A stretch of DNA of 61,394 nucleotides from Bacteroidaceae bacterium (GTDB lineage: Bacteria > Bacteroidota > Bacteroidia > Bacteroidales > Bacteroidaceae): NCBI GenBank assembly GCA_017470425.1, contig JAFUYT010000012.1, positions 1 to 61,394 of the forward strand, written 5' to 3'. Numbering within the stretch: the stretch's first letter is position 1; the number at the start of each line of letters is the position of its first letter. The position numbers were made by a program, and so were the translations under genes. Below the pieces are notes generated by a model. The model made no database searches. It saw nothing but the letters and a program-made list of their open reading frames with translations, and was not told the origin of the DNA. Below, one piece after another: positions 1 through 9,300 of the stretch.

Positions 1-491
1 CCAACCGTGAGGTAGCAGGCGAGATGGTGAATGCTGTCAGGAAGAACCAGTGGAAACCCGTGGTCGATGCCATCGAGCAATCGCGTCAGCTGTTACAGGC
101 GACGCTCGACGGCGATGCCGAGGCGGTGGCGCGCGGTGTGGAGGCGGCCCACGACGAGAACACGAGCATCCTCTCGTACAACAACGAGAATTCCCTGGCC
201 TGCGTGCTCTCCATCGCCTACTACTATGCCCGCAACGACTACGTGATGCACCGCGAACTGGCAAGCGGGAAAGGCTTCGCCGACATCGTGCTCATCCCCC
301 GGAAGAACGTGGACTCTCCCGCCATCATCCTCGAGCTGAAGGTGAACCGCGATGCTGACAGCGCCATCGAGCAGATCCGCCGCAAGCAGTACCCGGCGAA
401 GGTCGCCGACTATGCCGACCGCCTGCTGCTCGTGGGCATCAGCTACGACCGCCAGACCAAGCAGCACTATTGCCGGATCGAGCGGCTTTGA
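1..491 (+). CDS. PD-(D/E)XK nuclease-like protein (DUF1703 family), C-terminal fragment
   Basis: The frame is open from the left edge, so this is the end of a longer gene that starts outside the window. The C-terminal part carries a PD-(D/E)XK-type core: GFADIVLIP (the Asp strand) followed by AIILELKVN (the E-x-K strand), preceded by SLACVLSIAYYYARNDY. Proteins of this family in Bacteroidales usually have an N-terminal AAA-like ATPase domain and this DUF1703 nuclease-like domain. Many are accessory genes of unknown role. The ATPase half cannot be seen here. Family call is good; the biological role is unknown. Confidence 0.8.
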   Translation, partial: NREVAGEMVNAVRKNQWKPVVDAIEQSRQLLQATLDGDAEAVARGVEAAHDENTSILSYNNENSLACVLSIAYYYARNDYVMHRELASGKGFADIVLIPRKNVDSPAIILELKVNRDADSAIEQIRRKQYPAKVADYADRLLLVGISYDRQTKQHYCRIERL

Positions 492-714
492 CCTCCAGTC
501 GCAAAGTTCGCCATGTTTTCCGCAAAAGTTTTTTCAGGCGATTCTTGTACAATATTGGTACTTTTCCATAGGGGCGGAGGTGGGTAACGGAGGTAAGATG
601 CTCATGAACAGCGGAGTTATACGATTCGGAACAAATGCATTTTTTCCATGAGTCCATTGACACAACCTACAAGAAAAAGGCGTACCTTTGCCGCAGATTT
701 CAAAGCCTGATGAC
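492..714. other. Intergenic region with a dispersed 29-bp repeat and a promoter
   Basis: No gene is visible. At 506-534 there is a 29-bp sequence built around ATGTTTTCCGCAAAAGTTTT that recurs with a few mismatches at 6471-6499. Further right is the promoter at 683-690. Confidence 0.6.
657..690 (+). promoter_or_regulatory. Bacteroidetes-type promoter of the TPR/HTH gene
   Basis: TACCTTTG at 683-690 is an exact match to the TAnnTTTG -7 element, and a TTG lies at 657-659 (23 nt apart, slightly long). It lies 24 nt before the start codon at 715, which supports that start over an in-frame upstream ATG at 688 that would overlap the -7 element. Confidence 0.65.
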
Positions 715-2109
715 ATGAAGACCTGTCGAACGCTTATCGTATTATTGCTTATGCTGTCTGCTGCGGCCTGTCACAGGGGTGGAGCCGCAGGAGAGGGAAA
801 GCATAGTGCCCAACAGCGCTTCGAGCAGGCCATCGCAGCACTGGACAGCGACAGCGTGCGGACGGGTGAGCTGCTGCTGAACGACGCTATCCGCCTGGCG
901 CACAAAGAGAAAGACTGGCATACGCTATATCTGGCACAGCAACGGCTGGCGGAGTCGCTGGCATGGGGGAACAGCCAAGCGGCACTGGAGATGGCTCAAC
1001 AGGCATTGAGAACCTACGAGCAGCACCCCGACGATGAGCGGAACCACATCATGCTATTAGACTACGCTGGCACGTATGCCTCGCAGGTGGCATTTAATGA
1101 AACCACCGATTTCACCGAAGCTTTTGCCTATACACAACGTGCCTATGAACTGGCAGATAGTCTGGAAGATGCAGAACTGCTCTGTGAGACCCTGACGAGC
1201 CTCGCCAATATCCACTGAGCCACGGAAGACTTTCAAGAGGCGCTTCGATGCGCGCGGGAAGCTGAGAGATACGCACCCGAATACCTGTTGCCGGGAACCT
1301 TGCAGGTGTTGGCGCGCTGTCTGGTCAGCTGCGACTCGGTCGCCGCGGCTGAAGCAATCTATCAACAGATGGAACCGGGTGATGATGTGCAGGCTGCATA
1401 TATCGTGCAGAGCAATTTAGCCAAACTGGCTTTGCGCCGCCACGACACGGAGTCAGCAGAGGCCGCCATCGACGAGGCTTTCAGCCATGCCGAGGAACTA
1501 CACTACAGAGCCCTACGGCAAAAAGATGACTACTACGAAACAGCGCTCTCCCAGGAACGCGAGAACGAACGGTTGCGATATACCGATGCACTGCATCGTA
1601 TGATGTTATGGGGCAGTTTGGTGCTGATAAGCACTGTGGCGCTTGCCATCTTTGTAGCCATGCAAGGGCGCCTGCGCACCCGCGAATTGCTACACCGCCA
1701 GGAGGCCGTGGCACAGCAGGAGCAGCTGCGACAGCGTGACAGCATGATTCATTTCCTGCAGGACTTCATTCTGGAACGTTCAGAGATTATCCAAAAGCTC
1801 GGCGAGAGCGCAGACCGCCATATCCACATATCACCGCACGAATGGGAGGAGATGGAGCGCACCCTCGATGCCATCGACAGTGACCGCTTCATGCGTTTGC
1901 GCGCCCGATACCCCGATTTGAAGGATGAAGATGTCCGCCTCTGCATTCTCATCCGCCTCCATCTCACCAACCGCGCCATCGGCAACATCTTCGGCATCAG
2001 CATCTCTGCCGTGCAGCACCGTAAGCTCAAACTGAAGAAGGAAGTCTTCGGCGAGGAAGACCCGGAGACCACGCTGGAGCAGGTAATCGATAGACAGAAT
2101 CTACATTAA
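715..2109 (+). pseudogene. TPR-TM-HTH regulator lipoprotein, interrupted by in-frame TGA
   Basis: The start at 715 gives a lipoprotein signal (MKTCRTLIVLLLMLSAAAC). TPR-like helical repeats follow up to a TGA at 1216-1218. The same frame stays open and clearly coding from 1219 to 2109: more TPR-like sequence, a membrane segment (MLWGSLVLISTVALAIFVAM), a coiled coil, then a C-terminal helix-turn-helix resembling sigma region 4/LuxR (LTNRAIGNIFGISISAVQHR). In Bacteroidales such proteins are transcriptional regulators with an extracytoplasmic or membrane-linked TPR part. The stop falls in a TPR helix where Trp (TGG) would fit. It is either a recent nonsense mutation or a sequencing error. The likely target is the secreted protein 12 nt downstream. 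Confidence 0.8.
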
Positions 2110-2121
2110 ACCTATACAACT

Positions 2122-5100
2122 ATGAAACGACTATTATCCATCATGCTTGGCTGCTTGTTGCTATGTGGGAACATGAGGGGACAAGAAACATCTCCCAATG
2201 AAGATCCCGCTGTGCCTAAAAGTGGAATCTATAATTTTGTCATGACGATTTCTCATAATCAAGGGGGGACTGATGGCATTCTGTTCAGAGAATCGGATGT
2301 TCCTTCAGCAGACATGACGCAACGAAGGACTACTTCATTTATCATCAAACTCATCCAGGTGACTACATCCACAGAAATAACAGATGTGATATTCTGCGCT
2401 GCAATATACGATACTGCTACAGGAGCCACAAGTGATATCACGTGGCATGAAATGGAATTAAAGGAAAAAAAACGTGGCCATTGGGAACTCGATTATGGAA
2501 ATGGACTTGAACTCATTGAACCCGAATGGCTCAATGAGGACGTCACAAAGACCTTTGTGTTCTATATCAAAGCAAAATCCGATGGAACTAACGTGTTATA
2601 TAATAATGGTGGCGAGAACTACAAAGTGACATTCACTACAGGCGAGGGCAGTGGCTACGACTGGCGTATCAAGTTCTCCCCAAATACTGCCGCCTCAGTG
2701 AATTTAAGTGGTAATAATTATACTTTTACAGGTGATGGTGAACGTAATCCCAATGAACAGATAGGGAATACAAGGACGTTGTATCTTGACCGATTTTACG
2801 TTAATCTCATTCTCAATGAGGATGTTGAAATCAAGAACGTAAGTATGCTGTACAAAGTGTATGAAGAGGGTACAGATTCCGAATGGTCTGAGATTGATGC
2901 CACTTCATCCTTAACAAGTATGCAATATAAAATAGAAACCATGATCTGGGAAAGACATGTGACATACGAAACATCTCCACTTGTCAACCTAAATATAACA
3001 GAAGATCTGATACAGGGCAAAAACTATATCTTAGAAATCATGTTCCGAGTGGAAGATACCGATAATAATTGTTACACTCTCCTACAAGATAAAGAGGACG
3101 GCCGAATTTGCTTCACTTATTTAGGACCAGATATTAAGAAGCCTTTTCTATACCACCCTTTCATTGAGATCGGAAAGCTATGGAAGGTTCACGACTTCAG
3201 CATGGGAAGCCACCACACTGTCACCGATTATTATTTCTCACGTGATAAGGTCTTGTTCGAGAGAAACGGACATAGCTACGAAGAACTGTGTGCCAGAATG
3301 GAGGATGGAGAGGAGGAGCATATAGGTTGGTTCCGCGAAGAGGGGCAAAAGGTGTATCGCTATGATGAAGAAGGGCAGACGGAATATGCCATCTATGACT
3401 TCTCACTGGAAGCGGGCGACACGTTCTATGACGCCCGAAACGATATCTCGTACATCGTCGAGCGCACCGACCAGCTGATTGTCAATGGCGACACGCTGAA
3501 AGCGCTGCGCCTTGACGCTCTTGATGGAGTACATACAGCAGAGTGGGTGGAAGGCATCGGTAACCCACAAGAGCCACTGAAATATTTCTATAATGATACA
3601 CCAGTTTCAAGATCCCATTATACTGCATACGTTTTAGGATCAAGCTATTGGCCCCTTACCTTCGGTGCAAGCTGGAATGGCTGGTGGGGTACACAGCTGA
3701 AGCAATTTGGCAGAAAAATATATCGTCAACAGACAGATAGTTTGACCTATGACCTGGTGTATTATCCCGAAAAAGATCTATGTAGCCTTCATGTATATGG
3801 ATGGCAACGCATAAGTTGTGGTCCGAACCACTATATTTACTGCATCACCGAACCGACTGAAGATATCATGGTTCAGCGACTGAAGTTCAAGATTGAAGAT
3901 TTGGAGCCTGTTGCAGACTGCAAAAGTGCACAATACGTCAGCTACTCCTTTCCCTTCTTCGACAAAAATAAGACCTATATCATTACTGATAAACAAGGTG
4001 ATCACGTTGTACCCGTCCGCCAATCAACTACCTATCGTCACTTTATAGAGGAAGGAAAAGTGTGGAAGGTGGGTTGGTTCCCAGGTGGAACGGATACGGC
4101 GAAGAAATTGGATTACTACTATTTTGACGGGGATACGATTATCAACTACTGCCCCTGCAAGAAGATGATGTGTCGGCATGAAGCTGCTGAAGGTTGGGGC
4201 AATACAGAGCCGTGGGTAGAGTATGCCGGAGCCGTGTACGAAGAGGAACGACGAGTCTATTGCGCTTTCCCCGAAAGCGAAAATCTTGAACTGCTTTACG
4301 ACTTCTCTTCTGCGATAGGGACCACTCTTTCGATTCACGGAGGCTCCTGTATTATCGCGGGCAGAGGTGTTTCCCGAGAATCATTTTTTAAGGGTAACTA
4401 CACCCATATAGCCTTATACCAAATGGTTCTGAACGACGCGACGGGGATGATGGACGGTTATGACTTCGACTTCATGCCCGATCATTTAAATCATTGGCTG
4501 GAAGGTGTTGGCATGGGGATGAGCCCGTTGCTCAATTGCATCGAGAATGATGTCGCAGGAAACTATTATTGTCTGATGACATGCTACATAGGCGACGAGG
4601 TCATCTACAAACATCCCTCTCCCAATATCGTGGATGGAGTGACACCCGTGGAAACAGACGTGAAGAAACAGTGGCTCGACTTCACGCACATTATGAAGCC
4701 GAGACCCAAAGCTCCAAGATATGCTGAGCTGAGAGAGGTGAGCGGTGACACCGACGACGAGGATGCTCTGGAAGAGCTACAGGGTGAATATTCAGCCAAG
4801 GAGCTCACGGTCAACCTGAAGACACTATCGGGACCATACACCATTTCCCTCACTGACGCCACTGGCAAAGAGGTCTATCGCAAGGAGGTACAGACGAGCA
4901 GCGTCATAGCACTCAATACCGACTTGACGAAATATGAGGATGGTAGATATACCCTTACAGTGGAGAACGGCGAGGAGCAATACGTTGCCACACTCACCCT
5001 GCCGCTCGATGATGTGGCTGTCCGCGACATTCCCAACACGTCCGCCACCACTCCTGTCCACCTCTTCGACCTTACCGGCCGCCGCCTCACTGCCCTACCC

Positions 5101-5148
5101 GCCAAAGGCATCTATATCCGAGATGGCAGAAAGGTTCTTGTGAAATGA
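2122..5148 (+). CDS. Large secreted protein with C-terminal T9SS-like sorting tail
   Basis: A 1008-residue protein with an N-terminal signal peptide (MKRLLSIMLGCLLLCG). Two copies of a roughly 280-residue module are visible, marked by HPFIEIGKLWKVHDF near residue 345 and RHFIEEGKVWKVGWF near residue 637. Each is followed by aromatic/Asp-rich beta-strand sequence of the DYYYFDGDTI type. A linker leads to a Por-secretion-like domain (LTVNLKTLSGPYTISLTDATGK) and the terminal motif FDLTGRR...GIYIRDGRKVLVK, typical of Prevotella proteins sent out by the type IX secretion system. It starts 12 nt after the broken regulator and is probably cotranscribed with it. The function of the repeated module is unknown. 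Base composition is lower in GC than that of the neighbours, suggesting faster-evolving or acquired sequence. Confidence 0.75.
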   Translation: MKRLLSIMLGCLLLCGNMRGQETSPNEDPAVPKSGIYNFVMTISHNQGGTDGILFRESDVPSADMTQRRTTSFIIKLIQVTTSTEITDVIFCAAIYDTATGATSDITWHEMELKEKKRGHWELDYGNGLELIEPEWLNEDVTKTFVFYIKAKSDGTNVLYNNGGENYKVTFTTGEGSGYDWRIKFSPNTAASVNLSGNNYTFTGDGERNPNEQIGNTRTLYLDRFYVNLILNEDVEIKNVSMLYKVYEEGTDSEWSEIDATSSLTSMQYKIETMIWERHVTYETSPLVNLNITEDLIQGKNYILEIMFRVEDTDNNCYTLLQDKEDGRICFTYLGPDIKKPFLYHPFIEIGKLWKVHDFSMGSHHTVTDYYFSRDKVLFERNGHSYEELCARMEDGEEEHIGWFREEGQKVYRYDEEGQTEYAIYDFSLEAGDTFYDARNDISYIVERTDQLIVNGDTLKALRLDALDGVHTAEWVEGIGNPQEPLKYFYNDTPVSRSHYTAYVLGSSYWPLTFGASWNGWWGTQLKQFGRKIYRQQTDSLTYDLVYYPEKDLCSLHVYGWQRISCGPNHYIYCITEPTEDIMVQRLKFKIEDLEPVADCKSAQYVSYSFPFFDKNKTYIITDKQGDHVVPVRQSTTYRHFIEEGKVWKVGWFPGGTDTAKKLDYYYFDGDTIINYCPCKKMMCRHEAAEGWGNTEPWVEYAGAVYEEERRVYCAFPESENLELLYDFSSAIGTTLSIHGGSCIIAGRGVSRESFFKGNYTHIALYQMVLNDATGMMDGYDFDFMPDHLNHWLEGVGMGMSPLLNCIENDVAGNYYCLMTCYIGDEVIYKHPSPNIVDGVTPVETDVKKQWLDFTHIMKPRPKAPRYAELREVSGDTDDEDALEELQGEYSAKELTVNLKTLSGPYTISLTDATGKEVYRKEVQTSSVIALNTDLTKYEDGRYTLTVENGEEQYVATLTLPLDDVAVRDIPNTSATTPVHLFDLTGRRLTALPAKGIYIRDGRKVLVK

Positions 5149-5179
5149 GTAAAGGAAACCGTTAAAAAAGAGGGATTCC

Positions 5180-5210
5180 TTTGCTCAAAAGGCAATAAGC
5201 CGTACCTTTG
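5180..5210 (+). promoter_or_regulatory. Bacteroidetes-type promoter
   Basis: TTTG at 5180-5183, 19 nt, then TACCTTTG at 5203-5210: a full match to the Bacteroidetes consensus. It drives the small lipoprotein at 5243 and probably the beta-barrel gene after it. Confidence 0.8.
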
Positions 5211-5242
5211 CGGAGTCAAATTCTTAAACATACACAACCAAG

Positions 5243-5668
5243 ATGAAAAAAATGCTGTTCTTTCTTCCTGTTGCCCTGGGATTGATGCTGTCATCCAGCA
5301 CGTGCTCCGATGACTACGAGGATCTGGACGATGGCTTCATCTTCCAGAACGAGAGCAATGACACGCTGAAGCTGGTAATCAGCACGGAGTACCCCGACAC
5401 GCAGTATCCCATTGATGCTGAAGGAACGTATCGCTATGTGATGCCGAAGTCCGACATACGAATCGGCGACCGGGCGCTGGGGGAGTGGTTCCGCGAGAAT
5501 CCTGTTCTTCAGCTCTTCGTCTATGACTATGAAGTGCCTCTGGGCGTATTCCTGCGTGAACACCATGCGGAGCGTGCCCGCTATGAGCTGACGGAGCAGG
5601 GACTGCGGCAGCAGAAATGGATTGTGAAGTTCCCTTCGGCTGAGCCCGCTATTCCGAATAACAACTAA
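5243..5668 (+). CDS. Small lipoprotein of unknown function
   Basis: A 141-residue product with a signal peptide and a lipobox-like end (SSSTC, Cys at residue 21), followed by an acidic stretch (SDDYEDLDDG) of the kind that flags outer-membrane lipoproteins in Bacteroidetes. The mature part contains IFQNESNDTLKLVI and a predicted beta-rich core. It has its own promoter and is followed 13 nt later by an outer-membrane beta-barrel-like gene, so the two may work together. I do not recognise a family. Confidence 0.65.
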   Translation: MKKMLFFLPVALGLMLSSSTCSDDYEDLDDGFIFQNESNDTLKLVISTEYPDTQYPIDAEGTYRYVMPKSDIRIGDRALGEWFRENPVLQLFVYDYEVPLGVFLREHHAERARYELTEQGLRQQKWIVKFPSAEPAIPNNN

Positions 5669-5681
5669 TCTGGTTTGCGTC

Positions 5682-6383
5682 ATGAAAAAGATATTTCTTG
5701 CTCTCTGCATCGCGGCCGTCAGCGCCGGATCTGCCTTCGCCCAGGACAACGACGAGGGGCATATCAGCCGCTTCAAATACCATCGCAGCTACTTCCACCG
5801 CCATGAGTTTGGCCTTACCTGGGGCATCTCTTCACGCTCCGACAGGGCCCACAGGTTCAGCGACTACGTGGAAGAGAATCAGTATCGTTATCTACTGGAT
5901 AAAGATCATATTGACATAGTCCCCTTTTCCCTTAGCGGGCACTATATGTACCACTTCAACGACCGTTTAGCCCTGGGCGGCCTCTTGAGTTGCTGTACCA
6001 CGTATGAGGCCCGTGTCACGCGCTCTATCTATGAGGCACCCTCTACCCCGCAGGACCGATGGCGCCTGGTCGAAGAGCGGAACGGTGATATCCTCGGCAA
6101 TTACTTCTCGCTGATGCCCATGGTGAAATATACATGGCTCATCAGCAAGCGCGTCCAGCTTTATTCCAAGGTCGGCTTGGGAGGTGACGTGCAATGGTTT
6201 CGTCTTCAGGGCGCCGGTTGCGGCACACACAACGATGTCAAGTTCCAGTTCGGTTACCAAGTCACACCCGTCGGCATTGAGTTTGGGAAGAAGACGGTTC
6301 GCTTCTTCATGGAAGTCGGCTATGGATCTGAGGGCATCATGATGGTTGGCGTGAACTGCCACCTCGGGAAGGAGGAGCAGTGA
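5682..6383 (+). CDS. Outer-membrane beta-barrel-like protein
   Basis: A 233-residue protein with a clear signal peptide ending AGSAFAQ. Amphipathic strands alternate with aromatic residues (HEFGLTWGISSRS, YHFNDRLALGGLLSC, LYSKVGLGGDVQWF, VTPVGIEFGKKTVRFFMEVGYGS), the usual look of a small Bacteroidetes outer-membrane barrel. The last residues do not end in Phe. It probably shares a transcript with the lipoprotein just upstream. Substrate and role are unknown. Confidence 0.65.
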   Translation: MKKIFLALCIAAVSAGSAFAQDNDEGHISRFKYHRSYFHRHEFGLTWGISSRSDRAHRFSDYVEENQYRYLLDKDHIDIVPFSLSGHYMYHFNDRLALGGLLSCCTTYEARVTRSIYEAPSTPQDRWRLVEERNGDILGNYFSLMPMVKYTWLISKRVQLYSKVGLGGDVQWFRLQGAGCGTHNDVKFQFGYQVTPVGIEFGKKTVRFFMEVGYGSEGIMMVGVNCHLGKEEQ

Positions 6384-6640
6384 GCGCCCCCAAAAGCGAA
6401 AGATCATGTCATAGTTGCTCTATCATTATCGAGAGATGAGAATACAGAGATTCCAGTAGCAGTGCGGAAGGTTCGTAATGTTTTCCGAAAAAGTTTTTGT
6501 GGAAAGTGGTGTGGTGCGGATGGCGAAAGTGTGTTTTTTTGTTTCTTTTATGAGTTTTTTGCGTTTCGGTTGCTGTTATTATTTTTATTCGTCGTACCTT
6601 TGCGCGGAATTTCAAACATTACATTCAATATCACACCCCT
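6384..6640. other. Intergenic region with repeat copy and promoter
   Basis: No gene is visible. 6471-6499 is the second copy of the 29-bp GTTTTCCG-AAAAG repeat found at 506-534. TACCTTTG at 6595-6602 is an exact -7 element with a TTG at 6570-6572. It serves the TPR lipoprotein at 6641. Confidence 0.65.
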
Positions 6641-8335
6641 ATGCGTAAACTTACGTTTCTCTCCGTCGCTGCCATGTCGGCTCTCGTGCTGACCTCTTGC
6701 AGCAAGCTCGGTGCACTGAGCGCCGACAACGTGACTGTCACCCCGACTCCGCTCGAAGCAGTGGGCGGTGAAGTGTCGGCCACCATCAACGCCACCTTCC
6801 CCGAGAAGTATATGAAGAAGAAGGCCACCGTCACCATCACGCCGGTCCTGAAATATGCAGATGGCGAGGCGACCTCTGCCAGCTCCACCTTCCAGGGTGA
6901 GAAGGTACAGGGCAACGGCACCACCGTCGCCTACAAGGCCGGTGGCAACTACACGATGCGCGCCAACTTCCCCTTCCGCGAGGAGATGCTACAGAGCGAC
7001 CTCTACCTGCGCTTCGACGCGAAGCTGGGCAAGAAGGTCGTCGCACTGCCTGACCTGAAAGTGGGCTACGGCGTCGTCGCTACGAGTGACCTGCTGCGCT
7101 ACACCGTGGGCAGCGCGAACCCCGCTCTGGCCCCCGATGCCTACCAGCGCATCATCAAGCAAAAGCAGGAGGCACAGATCAAGTACCTCGTCAACCAGGC
7201 CAACATCCGCGCCAGCGAGCTGAAGACCACCAGCATCCAGGACTTCGCCAAGATCCTCAAGGAGATCAACGACAATCAGGAGACGCTGCGCCTGCAGAAC
7301 ATCGAGGTGAGCGCCTACGCCTCACCGGAAGGCCGTTACGACTTCAACGAGAAGCTGGCCGAGAAGCGCCAGAACACCTCCTCGGCATACGTCAGCGAGC
7401 AGCTGAAGAAGAACAAGATGGCCGCCGATGTCGATACGAAGTTCACGGCTGAGGACTGGGACGGCTTCCAGCAGCTCGTCAGCACCAGCACCATTCAGGA
7501 TAAGGATGTGATCCTGCGCGTACTCTCGATGTACCAGGATCCCGCCGAGCGCGAAGCACAGATCCGCAACATGAGCGTCGTCTATGACGAGCTCGCCAAG
7601 GGCATCCTGCCCGAGCTGCGCCGCGCACGCCTCATCGCCAACTACGACGTCATCGGTCGCAGCGACGAGCAGATCCAGGAGCAGTTCGCCGCCGACGCGC
7701 AGGAGCTGAGCATCGAGGAACTGCTCTACGGCGCCAACCTGCAGGGCGACAACCAGCAGAAGCAGCAGTGGTACGAGCGCACGGCACAGATCTACTCCAA
7801 CGATGCCCGCGCCTTCAACAACCTGGCCAACCTGGCCTATCAGCGTGGCGACCTGACGGCTGCCGCCAACTACCTCCAGAAAGCCAAGAGCCTGAACCCG
7901 AACAGCGCCGAGGTGGCTACGAACGAGGCTCTTCTGGCACTGGCCAAGGGCGACGTGACCACTGCGGAGACCGCACTGGCCAAGGGCACCAGCGCCAACA
8001 GCTACTCCGAGATCCTGGGTAACCTCAACCTCGCCAAGGGCAACTACGCTGCCGCCGCCAGCAACCTCGCAGGCAGCAACACGAACAGCGCCGCCCTCGC
8101 ACAGATCCTCAACCGCGACTACGCTGCCGCCACGAAGACCCTCGGCGCCGTGAAGAACGCCGACGCATACACCGCCTACCTGAAGGCTGTCCTCGGTGCC
8201 CGCCAGGGCGATGCCGACGCTGTCGTCAGCGGCCTCCAGAGCGCCATCCAGCAGAACCCCAGCCTCGCCGCACGCGCAGCTCAGGATCTGGAGTTCGCCA
8301 ACTACGCCTCTCAGATTGCCAGCCTGGTGAAATAA
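6641..8335 (+). CDS. TPR lipoprotein with OmpA-like segment
   Basis: A 564-residue lipoprotein (lipobox LTSC, Cys 20). The N-terminal part is beta-rich (about 25-150). Residues around 222-250 (IEVSAYASPEGRYDFNEKLA) resemble an OmpA-like segment, as in peptidoglycan-binding proteins. A C-terminal TPR region follows (FNNLANLAYQRGDLTAAANY and the next repeat). The codon use is that of a strongly expressed gene. It is likely an outer-membrane lipoprotein facing the periplasm and acting as a scaffold. It is followed after 1 nt by the next lipoprotein gene. Confidence 0.75.
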   Translation: MRKLTFLSVAAMSALVLTSCSKLGALSADNVTVTPTPLEAVGGEVSATINATFPEKYMKKKATVTITPVLKYADGEATSASSTFQGEKVQGNGTTVAYKAGGNYTMRANFPFREEMLQSDLYLRFDAKLGKKVVALPDLKVGYGVVATSDLLRYTVGSANPALAPDAYQRIIKQKQEAQIKYLVNQANIRASELKTTSIQDFAKILKEINDNQETLRLQNIEVSAYASPEGRYDFNEKLAEKRQNTSSAYVSEQLKKNKMAADVDTKFTAEDWDGFQQLVSTSTIQDKDVILRVLSMYQDPAEREAQIRNMSVVYDELAKGILPELRRARLIANYDVIGRSDEQIQEQFAADAQELSIEELLYGANLQGDNQQKQQWYERTAQIYSNDARAFNNLANLAYQRGDLTAAANYLQKAKSLNPNSAEVATNEALLALAKGDVTTAETALAKGTSANSYSEILGNLNLAKGNYAAAASNLAGSNTNSAALAQILNRDYAAATKTLGAVKNADAYTAYLKAVLGARQGDADAVVSGLQSAIQQNPSLAARAAQDLEFANYASQIASLVK

Positions 8336-8336
8336 A

Positions 8337-9287
8337 ATGCTGAGAATCCTGACATCCATCAGATATTACGCATGGTTACTGCCATGCGTAATGTTTTATG
8401 GATGTCAGGACGGCAGCACCTTCCGCCTGCGCGGCGACTTCCGCCACCTTCGGCAGTCGGAGTTCTTCATCTACAGCACCGACGGCGGTATCGACGACAT
8501 CGATACCCTCCACGTGGTCGATGGGCAGTTCGACTGGACGACCCCGCTGGAGCATGAGGCCACCTTCCACGTCATCTTCCCCAACCAGAGCGAGCAGATC
8601 GTCTTCGCTGCGCCGGGCAAGAGCGTGAAGATGCGGGGTGATGCAGAGCACTTGCGCGCCACACGCGTCGAGGGCAGCGCCGACAACGACCAGCTCACGC
8701 GCTTCCGCCTCGAACACCTCGAAGACAGTCCTGCACAGTACGACGAGGCCATGCGGCAGTACGTCAACGACAACCCCGACAGCCGCGTCAGCACCTATCT
8801 GCAACACCAGCTCACGCTGCGCAAGAGCCAGCTCTCGCGTCTCCGCACGGGGCAGCCGCTGCCCGCCATCACCCTGCCGCCCGACGGTCTCTCGACCGAT
8901 GAAGACACGCTGCGCATCGACAGCGGACAGCCCGCACTGCTCATCTTCTGGGCCAACTGGAAGCGCGACAGCCAGGATGCTTTCTACCTCATCCGACGCA
9001 CGCTCCGTGCCAACGAGGATGCCGACCGCCGCCACCGTCTGCAACCCGTCAGCGTCAGCCTCGACGCCGACCTCTCGAAATACTTCTACACGGTGCGCTA
9101 CGATTCCATCACATGGGCCTCGCGCTGCTACCGCCTGGCGTGGGACACGCCCGTGGTGCAGCAGCTCGGCATCCGCGACATCCCCTACTACGTCCTCACC
9201 GACACGCTCCGCCGCGTGGTGGCCCTTGGGCGCAACTGGGAAAAAGACATCGCACCACACATCGATCCCCTGATTCGCCAGAACTGA
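8337..9287 (+). CDS. DUF4369-like lipoprotein with thioredoxin fold lacking Cys pair
   Basis: The start directly follows the upstream stop. A signal peptide ends in a lipobox (VMFYGC). Residues about 28-120 look like the DUF4369 beta domain (FRLRGDFRHLRQSEFFIY, DTLHVVDGQFDW). Residues about 180-316 have a TlpA/thioredoxin-like pattern (PALLIFWANWKRDSQDAFY) where the usual WCxxC is replaced by NWKRD, so redox activity is not expected. The first 25 codons lie inside a long perfect inverted repeat (8347-8410). Probably cotranscribed with the TPR lipoprotein and the DUF4294 gene. Confidence 0.7.
   Translation: MLRILTSIRYYAWLLPCVMFYGCQDGSTFRLRGDFRHLRQSEFFIYSTDGGIDDIDTLHVVDGQFDWTTPLEHEATFHVIFPNQSEQIVFAAPGKSVKMRGDAEHLRATRVEGSADNDQLTRFRLEHLEDSPAQYDEAMRQYVNDNPDSRVSTYLQHQLTLRKSQLSRLRTGQPLPAITLPPDGLSTDEDTLRIDSGQPALLIFWANWKRDSQDAFYLIRRTLRANEDADRRHRLQPVSVSLDADLSKYFYTVRYDSITWASRCYRLAWDTPVVQQLGIRDIPYYVLTDTLRRVVALGRNWEKDIAPHIDPLIRQN
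8347..8410. repeat. Long two-stem inverted repeat across the start of a lipoprotein gene
   Basis: 13-bp arms (8347-8359 and 8398-8410) enclose 11-bp arms (8365-8375 and 8382-8392). Both are perfect, separated by symmetric 5-nt internal loops and a 6-nt apical loop. The arms encode the signal peptide of the lipoprotein starting at 8337. Confidence 0.9.
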
Positions 9288-9300
9288 CGCCGCAGGAACT

